From Ornithinimicrobium avium (lineage in GTDB: Bacteria; Actinomycetota; Actinomycetes; Actinomycetales; Dermatophilaceae), in NCBI RefSeq assembly GCF_003351765.1, contig NZ_CP031229.1, positions 2,294,001 through 2,358,000 of the forward strand: DNA of 64,000 nucleotides. The letters run 5' to 3'. Below, piece by piece: positions 49,014 through 57,225 of the stretch (the first letter of the stretch is position 1; each line of letters starts with the position of its first letter). The notes beneath the pieces are model-generated. The model was not told the origin of the DNA and did no database searches. It saw only the letters and a program-made list of their open reading frames with translations. The position numbers were made by a program, and so were the translations under genes.

Positions 49014-50236
49014 CCGCGGAGGTCCGGGCCGCCGGGGCGGGCCGGCTCCCCGGGGCGGGCCGTCCGCCGGGGGCCGGCCGCCTCCTGCTGCTGCCCGGCG
49101 GGCTCGCCCTGCTCGCCGGCCTGGACGCCGCGCTGACCCTGGCCGGCGTGCCCGCCCCGGCCGGCAGCCCGCGGCTGGCCGTCCTGCACGGACCGCTCAT
49201 GGTCCTGGGCTTCCTCGGCACCGTCATCGCCCTGGAGCGGGCGGTCGCGCTGCGCCAGGGCTGGGCGCTGCTGTCCCCCGGCGTGCTCGGCGCCGGCGCG
49301 CTCGCGCTCGTCGTGCTGCCCGACCCGCTGCTCGGCCGCCTCCTGCTCACCCAGGGGATGCTGCTGCTCGTCGTCGTCTACGCCGCCCTGTGGCGCCGCA
49401 ACGGCGACCCGCTCATCGGGGTCCAGGCGCTCGGTGCCGTCCTCGCCGCGGCCGCCGCCCTGCTGCTCACCCGGCTCGACGTGGCCTCCGTGGTGCCCCT
49501 GCTCGTCGGCTTCATCGTGCTGACCATCGGGGCCGAGCGCGTCGAGCTGGCCCGGCTGGCGATGCCGGCCGACGCGCAGCTGCGCCTCACCGCCTTCGCC
49601 GTCGCCCTCACCGCCGCCGCGCTCGCCGCGGTGCTCTGGCCGGTGACCGGCGGGCGGGCCCTGGGCCTGGCGGTCGTCGCGCTCACCCTCTGGCTGGTCC
49701 GGCACGACGTGGCCCGCCGGCTGGTCCGCGCCAGCGGCCTGCCCCGGTTCTCCGCCGCCGCCCTGCTCGCCGGCTACGTCTGGCTGGTCGTGGCCGGCGT
49801 CGGCCTGGTCGTGCTCGGCTCCCCCGCGACCTCCGCCGCCGGCTACGACGTCGTCGTGCACGCCACCTTCCTCGGCTTCGCGATGTCGATGATCGTGGCG
49901 CACGCGCCGGTCATCCTCCCGGCCGTGCTGCGGGTCAGGCTGCCCTACCACCGCTGGATGTGGGTGCCGCTCGTGCTGCTGCACGTGACCCTGCTGGGCC
50001 GCGTCCTCACCGTGCTCGCCGAGCAGACCACCGCGTGGCAGGCCGCGCTGGTCGGCAACGTCGTCGCCGTGCTGCTCTTCGCGCTCGTCTCCGTGGTCAC
50101 CGCGGTCGTCGCCACCCGGCGGAGACCCCGCCGCGCAGGTGCCGCCATCCCGCACCGTTCCCGGGCCGGCGTGCCGGCCATCCCCTCACCCGCGCCCGCC
50201 GCGCCCTCACCCACCCCGTCGGAGGACCGTGCCTGA
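49010..50236 (+). CDS. NnrS-like polytopic membrane protein
   Basis: A 408-residue membrane protein with about eleven or twelve helices and a Pro/Ser-rich C-terminal tail. Conserved-looking His lie in helices: HGPLMVLGFLGTVIALERAV near residue 60 and HATFLGFAMSMIVAHAPVIL near residue 285. This arrangement recalls NnrS, a heme-copper membrane protein tied to NO metabolism, though similarity is partial. Alternatively it is a member of an uncharacterised actinobacterial membrane family that always travels with nirK. It overlaps the hemerythrin gene by 4 nt and is separated from nirK by one base, so it is cotranscribed. Confidence 0.65.
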   Translation: MTAEVRAAGAGRLPGAGRPPGAGRLLLLPGGLALLAGLDAALTLAGVPAPAGSPRLAVLHGPLMVLGFLGTVIALERAVALRQGWALLSPGVLGAGALALVVLPDPLLGRLLLTQGMLLLVVVYAALWRRNGDPLIGVQALGAVLAAAAALLLTRLDVASVVPLLVGFIVLTIGAERVELARLAMPADAQLRLTAFAVALTAAALAAVLWPVTGGRALGLAVVALTLWLVRHDVARRLVRASGLPRFSAAALLAGYVWLVVAGVGLVVLGSPATSAAGYDVVVHATFLGFAMSMIVAHAPVILPAVLRVRLPYHRWMWVPLVLLHVTLLGRVLTVLAEQTTAWQAALVGNVVAVLLFALVSVVTAVVATRRRPRRAGAAIPHRSRAGVPAIPSPAPAAPSPTPSEDRA

Positions 50237-50237
50237 C

Positions 50238-53000
50238 ATGCTCGACCGCCCCGCCGCCCGCCCCGCCGAGGGCGGCCGCTCGGCCCGGGGCCGCTGGCCC
50301 CTGCGCGACTACCCGTCCCTGGTGTGGATGGCGCTGGCCGTCGTCATGACCCTCGTCCACCCGTTCGTGCCCGGCTCCCGCTGGCTCATGGTCCACGTGG
50401 TGCTCCTCGGGGCTCTGACCCACGCGATCATGGTGTGGAGCACGCACTTCACCCAGGCCCTGCTCAAGACCCGGCCGGGGCTGGACGACCGCAGGATCCA
50501 GAGCCGGCGCCTCGTCCTCCTCCTCGCCGGGACCGTGCTGACCCTCGTCGGCGTCCCCACCACGCAGTGGTGGCTCACCGTCGTCGGCGCGACCCTGGTC
50601 GCCGCCGCCGTCGTCTGGCACGGCGTCCAGCTCGGCCGCCGGCTGCGCGCCGCGCTGCCGGGACGCTTCCGGGTCACCGTGCGCTACTACCTCGCCGCCG
50701 TGGTCTGCCTGCCCGTCGGCGTCGCGCTCGGCGCCACCCTCGCGCTGGGCCTGGACGACGCCGCTCAGGGACGCATCCTGCTCGCCCACATCACGGTCAA
50801 CGTCCTGGGCTGGGTGGGCCTGACGGTCACCGGCACGCTGCTCACCCTGTGGCCCACCATGCTGCGCACCGCGATCGGGCCGCGCGCCGAGAAGCGCGCC
50901 GAGCAGGCGCTCCCCGGCCTGGCCGGCGCGATCGGCCTGCTCGTCGTCGGCGCCCTCGCCGACCTGCGGTGGGTCACCGTCGCCGCCCTCGTGCTGTATG
51001 CCGTCTCGCTGCTGTGGTGGGCCTCCGCCGTCCTGGCGCCCGTGCGCACCAAGCTCCCCCGCGAGTTCGCGCCCGCCTCGGTCGGGCTCGCCCTGGTGTG
51101 GTGGCTCGTCGCCATCTTCGTGGTGCTCGCCCGGCTGCTCACCACGGCGACGTGGGCGGAGTTCGCCGACGGGTTCAGCACCACGAGCGCCGTCCTGGTC
51201 GTCGGCTTCGCCGCCCAGCTGCTCTCCGGCGCGCTGTCCTACCTGATGCCGTCGGTGCTCGGCGGGGGCAAGACCGTGGTGCGGGCCGGGGCGCGCTGGT
51301 TCGACCGGTGGGCCACCACCCGGCTGGTGACGATCAACCTCGGCCTGCTGCTGGCCCTGCTCCCCGTCCCGAGCATCGTGCGGGTCGTCGTCTCCGTGCT
51401 CGTGCTCGCCGCGCTGGCGGCCTTCGTCCCGATCATGCTCGGCGGCATCCTCGCCGCCACCCGCGCCAAGCGCGAGGTCGAGCAGGCCCGCGCCCGCGGG
51501 GAGCGGCCCTCCGGCGCCACGCCCACCCCCGGCCTCGCCCACGGCGAGCCGGACCGGCTGCCCTCCATCTGGTCGGTCGGCCAGCTCGTGGCCGCCGTCT
51601 CGGCGCTCGTCCTGGCCGTCTCGGTCGGGGTCGCCCTGGACCCGGCGGCCGCGGGCCTGTACGGGACCGGCGGGATCACCGGCCCCTCCACGACCGCAGC
51701 GGCCGGTGTCGAGCCCACCGGGCGCACCACGACCGTCAAGGTCGAGGCCGTCGACATGGCCTTCGAGCCCTCGAGCATCGAGGTCCCCGCCGGCGACCGG
51801 CTCGTCATCGAGCTGACCAACACCGACGAGACCAACCTGCACGACCTCCAGCTCCTCGGGCAGCGCACCCCGCGGCTGTCCGCCGGGGAGACCGCGACCC
51901 TGGACGTCGGCGTGGTCACCGGGTCCGTCCAGGGCTGGTGCACCATCGTGGGGCACCGCCAGATGGGCATGGTCCTGGACGTCGTCGTCACCGGCGGGGG
52001 CACCGACGCCGCCGCCGCGACCACCCACCCCGACCACGGGGGTGCCGGCACGGCGGGGACCGCGGGAGGCACGGCATACCCGGCCCCCGTCCGCATCGAC
52101 CCCGACGCCACCGTGGGGCACCCGGTCGACCCGGTGCTGCCCCCGCTGACCACGAAGAGCGGCACGGTGCACCGGCTGACGATGACCGCGACCGAGGAGG
52201 AGCTCGAGGTCGCCCCGGGCATCACCCAGGTGCGGTGGACCTTCAACGGCGAGGTGCCCGGCCCGACCCTGCGCGGCCGGGTGGGCGACGTCTTCGAGAT
52301 CACGCTCGTCAACGACGGCACGATGGGGCACTCGATCGACTTCCACGCCGGCGCGCTCGCGCCGGACCGGCCGATGCGCACGATCCCGCCCGGCGAGTCG
52401 CTCGTCTACCGCTTCACCGCCGAGCGGGCAGGCATCTGGATGTACCACTGCGCCACGATGCCGATGAGCTCCCACATCGCCGCGGGCATGCACGGCGCCG
52501 TCATCATCGAGCCGGAGCAGGGGCTGCCCGAGGTCGACCGCGAGTACCTCGTCGTCCAGTCCGAGACCTACCTGCAGCCCGGGACGGGCCAGGACGGGAC
52601 TCCGGCGGCCGCGGTGGACGTGGACGCGATCCTCGCCGAGCGACCCTCCCTCGTCAGCTTCAACGGCATCGCCAACCAGTACGACGACCCGGACCGGATG
52701 TTCGAGGCGAAGGTCGGCGAGCGGGTGCGCTTCTGGGTGCTCGACAACGGGCCCAACCGCGCGACCAGCTTCCACATCGTCGGCGGCCAGTTCGACACCG
52801 TGTACGCAGAGGGTGCCTACACCCTCGGCGGGCCCGACGGGCCCGCGCAGGGTGCGGGCGCCCAGGCCCTCGGGCTGCAGCCCGCGCAGGGCGGCTTCGT
52901 CGAGCTGACCTTCCCGGAGGCTGGTCACTACCCGGTCGTGTCCCACATCATGGTGGACGCCGAGCGGGGCGCGCACGGGTTCGTGCACGTGACCGACTGA
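50238..53000 (+). CDS. nirK: Membrane-anchored three-cupredoxin copper nitrite reductase (NirK-like fusion)
   Basis: A 920-residue fusion. Residues about 20-470 hold roughly eleven helices related to the NnrS-like neighbour, with repeated His in helices. A mono-cupredoxin follows (about 500-590) with Cys568, His573 and Met576 in GWCTIVGHRQMGM. The last 300 residues are a NirK-type two-domain copper protein: His698 and His703 in HSIDFHAG, His737-Cys738 in MYHCATMPM, a further His in SSHIAAGMHG, and His846 in SFHIVGGQ, matching the type 1 and type 2 copper ligands of nitrite reductase. It should reduce nitrite to NO outside the membrane, with the extra cupredoxin feeding electrons. The ATG at 50238 fits GGAGGA better than the GTG at 50229. 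Confidence 0.85.
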   Translation: MLDRPAARPAEGGRSARGRWPLRDYPSLVWMALAVVMTLVHPFVPGSRWLMVHVVLLGALTHAIMVWSTHFTQALLKTRPGLDDRRIQSRRLVLLLAGTVLTLVGVPTTQWWLTVVGATLVAAAVVWHGVQLGRRLRAALPGRFRVTVRYYLAAVVCLPVGVALGATLALGLDDAAQGRILLAHITVNVLGWVGLTVTGTLLTLWPTMLRTAIGPRAEKRAEQALPGLAGAIGLLVVGALADLRWVTVAALVLYAVSLLWWASAVLAPVRTKLPREFAPASVGLALVWWLVAIFVVLARLLTTATWAEFADGFSTTSAVLVVGFAAQLLSGALSYLMPSVLGGGKTVVRAGARWFDRWATTRLVTINLGLLLALLPVPSIVRVVVSVLVLAALAAFVPIMLGGILAATRAKREVEQARARGERPSGATPTPGLAHGEPDRLPSIWSVGQLVAAVSALVLAVSVGVALDPAAAGLYGTGGITGPSTTAAAGVEPTGRTTTVKVEAVDMAFEPSSIEVPAGDRLVIELTNTDETNLHDLQLLGQRTPRLSAGETATLDVGVVTGSVQGWCTIVGHRQMGMVLDVVVTGGGTDAAAATTHPDHGGAGTAGTAGGTAYPAPVRIDPDATVGHPVDPVLPPLTTKSGTVHRLTMTATEEELEVAPGITQVRWTFNGEVPGPTLRGRVGDVFEITLVNDGTMGHSIDFHAGALAPDRPMRTIPPGESLVYRFTAERAGIWMYHCATMPMSSHIAAGMHGAVIIEPEQGLPEVDREYLVVQSETYLQPGTGQDGTPAAAVDVDAILAERPSLVSFNGIANQYDDPDRMFEAKVGERVRFWVLDNGPNRATSFHIVGGQFDTVYAEGAYTLGGPDGPAQGAGAQALGLQPAQGGFVELTFPEAGHYPVVSHIMVDAERGAHGFVHVTD

Positions 53001-53012
53001 GGCAGGGGCCGG

Positions 53013-53867
53013 TCAGCCCGCGACGAAGCCCCCGCTCTCGGTGCGGCGCAGCACGCCGGAGCCGAGCAGCCGCTCGTAGAGCGGGTGCTCCACGGGGTCC
53101 CCGCCCCAGCGGGAGCGCCAGGTGCCCGCGTGGCGCAGCGCGACGCGCAGCTCGGTCTGCAGGTCCGGGGGCTCGACCGGTTGCACGTAGGCCGTGGCGC
53201 CGCCCACGTGGACGAACGCGCCACCGGCACGGGTCACCTTCTCGGCGAAGTCGGCGTCCTCGAGGCCGTGACCGGTGTAGTCGGCGCAGAAACCGCCGGC
53301 CGCCCGGAAGTCGCGGGCGCTCATCGCGAACGCCCGGCCGTCGAACCGCTCCGGGGACGGCTCGCCCAGGTGCCTGCCCGGCTCGGGGGGGTCGATGCCC
53401 GGAGCGGGCAGCGCGACCTCGTCCAGCCTGCCGAAGGGGTAGCCCACCGCCTCCTCCGGCTCCGGCAGGTGCAGCAGCGGACCCACGTAGACCACCGGTC
53501 CGTCCGGCAGCCCCGCCGGTCGCTCGGAGACGGCCTCGGCGAAACGCTCCAGGGTCCGGCTGCCGGGAATGACGTGCCCGCCGAGGAAGACCAGGACCTC
53601 CGCACCCGCCTCGACCGCCATCTCCGCGGCGAGGTTGCGCGCGCCGGCCAGCGGCAGCGCGCGGCGGTCGCTGGGGATCGGGCGCACCAGCGTCGTCCAC
53701 CGGTCGGTGCCGAGCGGGAGGCGCCCGCGGGTCAGGTCCCGGTCCCCCATCGAGATCACGCAGTGCACGAGCGGCGGCACCGAGCCCACGGACAGCCCGT
53801 CCACCTGGTGGAGCAGCTGCTGGTGGCCTCCCTTGGCCATCGTGAGGACGGCTGGTTGCAGGGGCAT
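53013..53867 (-). CDS. GT2-like glycosyltransferase family protein lacking a clear DxD
   Basis: A 284-residue protein with the GT-A layout. The C-terminal part contains FAMSARDFRAAGGFCADYTG and HGLEDADFAEKVTRAGG, the acceptor-side motif of many GT2 enzymes, with the ED catalytic base region. The metal-binding DxD, normally FLDADC, reads FLGGHVIP, so donor binding may be altered or activity lost. The start is the ATG at 53867; an in-frame ATG at 53921 would add 18 residues. It is convergent with the nirK gene, 12 nt away, and divergent from the response regulator gene. The sugar is unknown. Confidence 0.72.
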   Translation of the reverse strand: MPLQPAVLTMAKGGHQQLLHQVDGLSVGSVPPLVHCVISMGDRDLTRGRLPLGTDRWTTLVRPIPSDRRALPLAGARNLAAEMAVEAGAEVLVFLGGHVIPGSRTLERFAEAVSERPAGLPDGPVVYVGPLLHLPEPEEAVGYPFGRLDEVALPAPGIDPPEPGRHLGEPSPERFDGRAFAMSARDFRAAGGFCADYTGHGLEDADFAEKVTRAGGAFVHVGGATAYVQPVEPPDLQTELRVALRHAGTWRSRWGGDPVEHPLYERLLGSGVLRRTESGGFVAG

Positions 53868-53943
53868 GACCTCACGGTAGGCAGCACGCAACGTTCCCGC
53901 CACACCCTGCCGGGTGATCATTCCTGGTCAGACGGGGGCGGAC

Positions 53944-53949
53944 TATCCT
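53944..53949 (+). promoter_or_regulatory. Putative -10 box of the response regulator gene (leaderless)
   Basis: TATCCT is followed by GCAGCG and then the GTG at 53956, without a Shine-Dalgarno sequence. Confidence 0.5.
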
Positions 53950-53955
53950 GCAGCG

Positions 53956-54639
53956 GTGACCCCTCTCCCGGTGCGTGTGGCCATCCTCAACGACTACGAG
54001 GTCGTCGTGCGCGGTGTGCACGCCATGCTCTCGCCCTTCGAGGACCGGGTCGAGGTCGTCGAGCTGGACCTCGGGGCCCCGGTCCGCACCGCGGTGGACG
54101 TCACGCTCTTCGACACCTTCGCGCGGGGCCAGGTCGAGCACGCGGTCGACGACGTCGTCGGCAATCCCCGCGCGGGTCGGGTGACGGTCTACAGCTGGGA
54201 CCTGCGCGCCAGCCTGGTCGAGCAGGCCATCTCCCGGGGCTGCTGCGGCTACCTCGACAAGACCCTCCCGGGCGAGGAGCTCGCCGCCGCGATCCAGCGG
54301 ATCGCCGACGGGGAGGTGGTGATCTCCCCGACGCACACGGCGCAGGACGGCGACCTGCCCGCCGGGGCCGACTGGCCCGGCCGCGCCGAGGGCCTGTCCG
54401 CCCGGGAGGCCGAGGTGGTGGCGCTCATCACCCAGGGCCTGTCCAACGAGGAGATCGCCCGCGGGGCCTACCTGTCGATCAACACGGTCAAGACCTACAT
54501 CCGCAACGCCTACCGCAAGATGGGCGTGACACGGCGCTCCCAGGCGGTGCGCTGGGGCGTCCAGCACGGCATGGTCCCCGACGTCCGCCGCGAGACCTAC
54601 CCCGCCCCGGAGACGCCGCGCGCGGACCCTGCGGGCTGA
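53956..54639 (+). CDS. NarL/LuxR family response regulator
   Basis: A 227-residue protein with an N-terminal receiver domain (about 1-115) and a C-terminal LuxR helix-turn-helix. The receiver phospho-site is probably the Asp in VTLFDTFARG, and the Lys in GYLDKTLPGEEL is conserved. The first acidic pair reads ND in VAILNDYEVV instead of DD, a mild deviation. The LuxR domain is LSAREAEVVALITQGLSNEEIARGAYLSINTVKTYIRNAYRKMG when read in order. No histidine kinase is adjacent, so it is an orphan here. The GTG start follows a TATCCT box by 6 nt. Its target is unknown. Confidence 0.88.
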   Translation: MTPLPVRVAILNDYEVVVRGVHAMLSPFEDRVEVVELDLGAPVRTAVDVTLFDTFARGQVEHAVDDVVGNPRAGRVTVYSWDLRASLVEQAISRGCCGYLDKTLPGEELAAAIQRIADGEVVISPTHTAQDGDLPAGADWPGRAEGLSAREAEVVALITQGLSNEEIARGAYLSINTVKTYIRNAYRKMGVTRRSQAVRWGVQHGMVPDVRRETYPAPETPRADPAG

Positions 54640-54683
54640 CGAGCGGCCGCCGACCCGCCGCCGCAGCCCGCGGCCGTCCCTGC

Positions 54684-56423
54684 TCAGGCCGGGACGTAGA
54701 CCACGGCCGAGTAGGGACCCAGGTCGAGGACCGAGCGGCCGTCCCGCACCTCCAGGTCGGCGGTCGGGTGGTCTCCGAAGAGCTGGCTGTAGCGGCGGGC
54801 GTCGCTGTTGAAGATCAGCGTCCAGGAGCCACCGGGCAGCTCCACCTCGCGCTGCACCGGCTCGCCGGTGAGGTTGAGCGCGACGAGCACGTGGCGGCCG
54901 TCGTCGGTGGAGCGCACGAAGGCGATGACGTTGGCGTCGTCGTCGAGGGTGACGAGGGTGGTGTTCGGCCCGGAGAGGCCCGGGGTCCGGCCGGCCAGGT
55001 TGCGCCGCATACGGATCAGGTCGCGGAACATCTGGGTGATGTCGCGGAAGGCCCAGGCCCGCTCCCAGTCCAGCGGCACCGTGTCCCGGAACCACTCGTC
55101 CTCGAGGAACTCCTGGCCCTGGAAGAGCATCGGTATGCCCGGTGCGGTGAGCACGAGCGCGGCGCCGAGCGTCGCGCGCTTCTGGGCGTGCCAGCCGCTG
55201 GGGTTGTCGCCCTGGACCTCGGAGGTGATGCGGGCCTTGCCGTTGGAGACCTCGTCGTGGGACTCGGTGTAGATGACGCGGTCGAAGGCGTGGTTGTACT
55301 GGTGCACGACCGCCCGGGCCACGGCCGGGATGGAGCGCTGCTCGTCGGCGGGGGTGATGAGGGCCTGGCGGACCGGGTGGACGAACTCGCTGTCCCACTG
55401 GGCGTGCATGCCCGCCCCGCCCTGCCGGGTCGCGGTCACGGCGGCGTCGTTGTGCAGGTCCTCGGCGATCGTGATCCGGCCCGGGAACTCGGTGCGGACG
55501 ACCTCGCCGACCTCGCGCATGAGGGACCAGCCCTGGGGGATGGCGCCGGAGAAGCCGTCGACGTAGCGCATGTAGGGCGTCATGTCGAGGCGCAGGCCGT
55601 CGGCGTGGTAGTCCCGCAGCCACATCCGGGCGTTGTCGAGGACGAAGTCGCGGACCTCCTGCCGGCCGTAGTCGGGGCGGGTGTCGCCCCACGGGGTCGA
55701 GGAACGGTGGTCGTTGTAGAAGTAGATCCCGCCCTTGCCGTTCTCGCTCCACCCGTCGAACTGCCACAGCGACAGGTCGCTGGGACCGAAGTGGTTGTAG
55801 ACGACGTCGACGATGACCGCGATCCCGTGCCGGTGCGCCTCGCGGATGAACGTCTTCAGCGCGTCCGGGCCGCCGTAGGTGTGCTCGACCGCGAAGATGT
55901 GCGCCGGGTTGTAGCCCCAGGAGTAGTCGCCGGCGAACTCCATCAGCGGCATCAGCTCGACCGCGTTGACGCCCAGGCCCACCAGGTAGTCCAGCCGCCC
56001 GGTGAGGTTGTTCAGGTCGCTGGGTCCGCCGTTGTCCCCGCGCATGAAGGAGCCGATGTGGGTCTCGTAGACGACCAGCTGGTGCTGACCCGGGGTGTCG
56101 AAGCGCTCGTCGCCGTCCCAGTCGAAGCGGCCATGGTCGTAGAGGATCCCGTTGCCGACCGAGTTGGTGACCGCCTGCGCGCGGGGGTCGATGCGGAAGA
56201 AGGTGCTCTCGCCGGCGGTGAGCAGGAGCTTGTACTCGTGACCGTGCTCGGCGCCCGGCACCTCGGCATACCAGTGCCCGTTGCCCTCGTGCTCGAGCGG
56301 GTGGGCCTGGGCGTCCCAGCCGTTGAAGTCACCCACCACCGCCACGGCGTCGGCGTTGGGTGCCCACACGCGGAAGGCGAAACCGCGATCGATCGGGAAC
56401 GCGCCCATCCCAGGATGCGCCAC
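54684..56423 (-). CDS. GH13 family alpha-glucan enzyme with CBM48 (branching-enzyme-like)
   Basis: A 579-residue alpha-amylase superfamily enzyme. An N-terminal CBM48 domain (about 1-100) contains RVWAPNADAVAVVGDFNGW. The GH13 barrel follows, with NHFGP-type region VVYNHFGPSD, nucleophile Asp280 in LRLDMTPY, acid Glu321 in ITIAEDL and Asp390 in YTESHDEV, so all three catalytic residues are present. A C-terminal beta-domain closes it. It resembles glgB-like or trehalohydrolase-like proteins but is shorter than a typical GlgB (about 730), so the exact reaction on glycogen or maltodextrin is open. The GTG at 56423 is chosen because GGAGG lies 7 nt upstream. Confidence 0.88.
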   Translation of the reverse strand: MAHPGMGAFPIDRGFAFRVWAPNADAVAVVGDFNGWDAQAHPLEHEGNGHWYAEVPGAEHGHEYKLLLTAGESTFFRIDPRAQAVTNSVGNGILYDHGRFDWDGDERFDTPGQHQLVVYETHIGSFMRGDNGGPSDLNNLTGRLDYLVGLGVNAVELMPLMEFAGDYSWGYNPAHIFAVEHTYGGPDALKTFIREAHRHGIAVIVDVVYNHFGPSDLSLWQFDGWSENGKGGIYFYNDHRSSTPWGDTRPDYGRQEVRDFVLDNARMWLRDYHADGLRLDMTPYMRYVDGFSGAIPQGWSLMREVGEVVRTEFPGRITIAEDLHNDAAVTATRQGGAGMHAQWDSEFVHPVRQALITPADEQRSIPAVARAVVHQYNHAFDRVIYTESHDEVSNGKARITSEVQGDNPSGWHAQKRATLGAALVLTAPGIPMLFQGQEFLEDEWFRDTVPLDWERAWAFRDITQMFRDLIRMRRNLAGRTPGLSGPNTTLVTLDDDANVIAFVRSTDDGRHVLVALNLTGEPVQREVELPGGSWTLIFNSDARRYSQLFGDHPTADLEVRDGRSVLDLGPYSAVVYVPA

Positions 56424-56550
56424 GGTGATACCTCCACTGTTCGGGTCACGAGAAGACAGGGGCGGGTATGGCGTGCCGCTCCCTGCGGAGGTCATCGTAC
56501 GGGGCCGCGGGGTCGGGGGCCGTCATCGGCGTGAGGCACAATCGGTCCTC

Positions 56551-57225
56551 GTGACCACTCCCCGTGCGCGCCGGCGCGAGCTGGCCGACGTCGGGCCGCT
56601 GGAGCAGCTGCGGGCGGGACGGCTCGCGCCGCGCCTGGCCCTGCTGCTCGTGGGGCTCTTCCTCTACGGGGCCTCGATGGCGCTGGTCGTGCGCAGCGTC
56701 CTGGGCCTGATCCCGTGGGACGTGCTCCACGTGGGCCTGCAGACGCGCGTCCCGGTCAGCTTCGGCACCGTGGTGGTCGGCGTCTCGGTCCTGGTGCTGC
56801 TGCTGTGGATCCCGCTGCGACAGAAGCCGGGGCTGGGCACCCTGTGCAACGCCGTGCTCATCGGCCCCGCGGCCGACCTCGTGCTCTCGCTCGTCCCGGA
56901 GCCCGGCGCCCTGCGCTGGCGGGTCGTGCTCCTGCTCAGCGGCGTGATCCTCAACGGCGTGGCCACCGGGATGTACATCGGCTCCCAGTTCGGCCCCGGC
57001 CCCCGGGACGGACTGATGACCGGCCTCGCGCGCGTCACCGGTCGCTCGATCCGGTTGGTGCGCACCGGCATCGAGGTCTCGGTCGTGGCCGTCGGCTGGC
57101 TGCTGGGGGGCGTCGTCGGGCTCGGCACCCTCCTCTACGCCGTCGCGATCGGCCCGCTCACCCAGCTCTTCCTGCCGCTCTTCACCGTCGAGCTCACCCC
57201 CCGCCCGGCACGGCACCGGCCGTGA
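56551..57225 (+). CDS. YczE/YitT-like membrane protein
   Basis: A 224-residue membrane protein with about five helices, matching the YczE/YyaS/YitT family: LALLLVGLFLYGASMALVVR, then LGLIPWDVLHVGL, and SQFGPGPRDGLMTGLARVTG, the diagnostic loop. The function is unknown; some members sit beside regulators or exporters. The GTG start is at 56551. Its stop overlaps the start of the Bcr/CflA-like gene (GTGA), so the two are coupled. It is divergent from the GH13 gene across 127 nt. Confidence 0.87.
   Translation: MTTPRARRRELADVGPLEQLRAGRLAPRLALLLVGLFLYGASMALVVRSVLGLIPWDVLHVGLQTRVPVSFGTVVVGVSVLVLLLWIPLRQKPGLGTLCNAVLIGPAADLVLSLVPEPGALRWRVVLLLSGVILNGVATGMYIGSQFGPGPRDGLMTGLARVTGRSIRLVRTGIEVSVVAVGWLLGGVVGLGTLLYAVAIGPLTQLFLPLFTVELTPRPARHRP

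Noticed and set aside
50139..50237. Extended N-terminus of the NirK fusion starting at 50139
   Set aside because: The extension is a Pro/Arg-rich shadow of the preceding gene's tail; the ATG at 50238 with GGAGGA upstream and a 1-nt gap to the previous stop is preferred.
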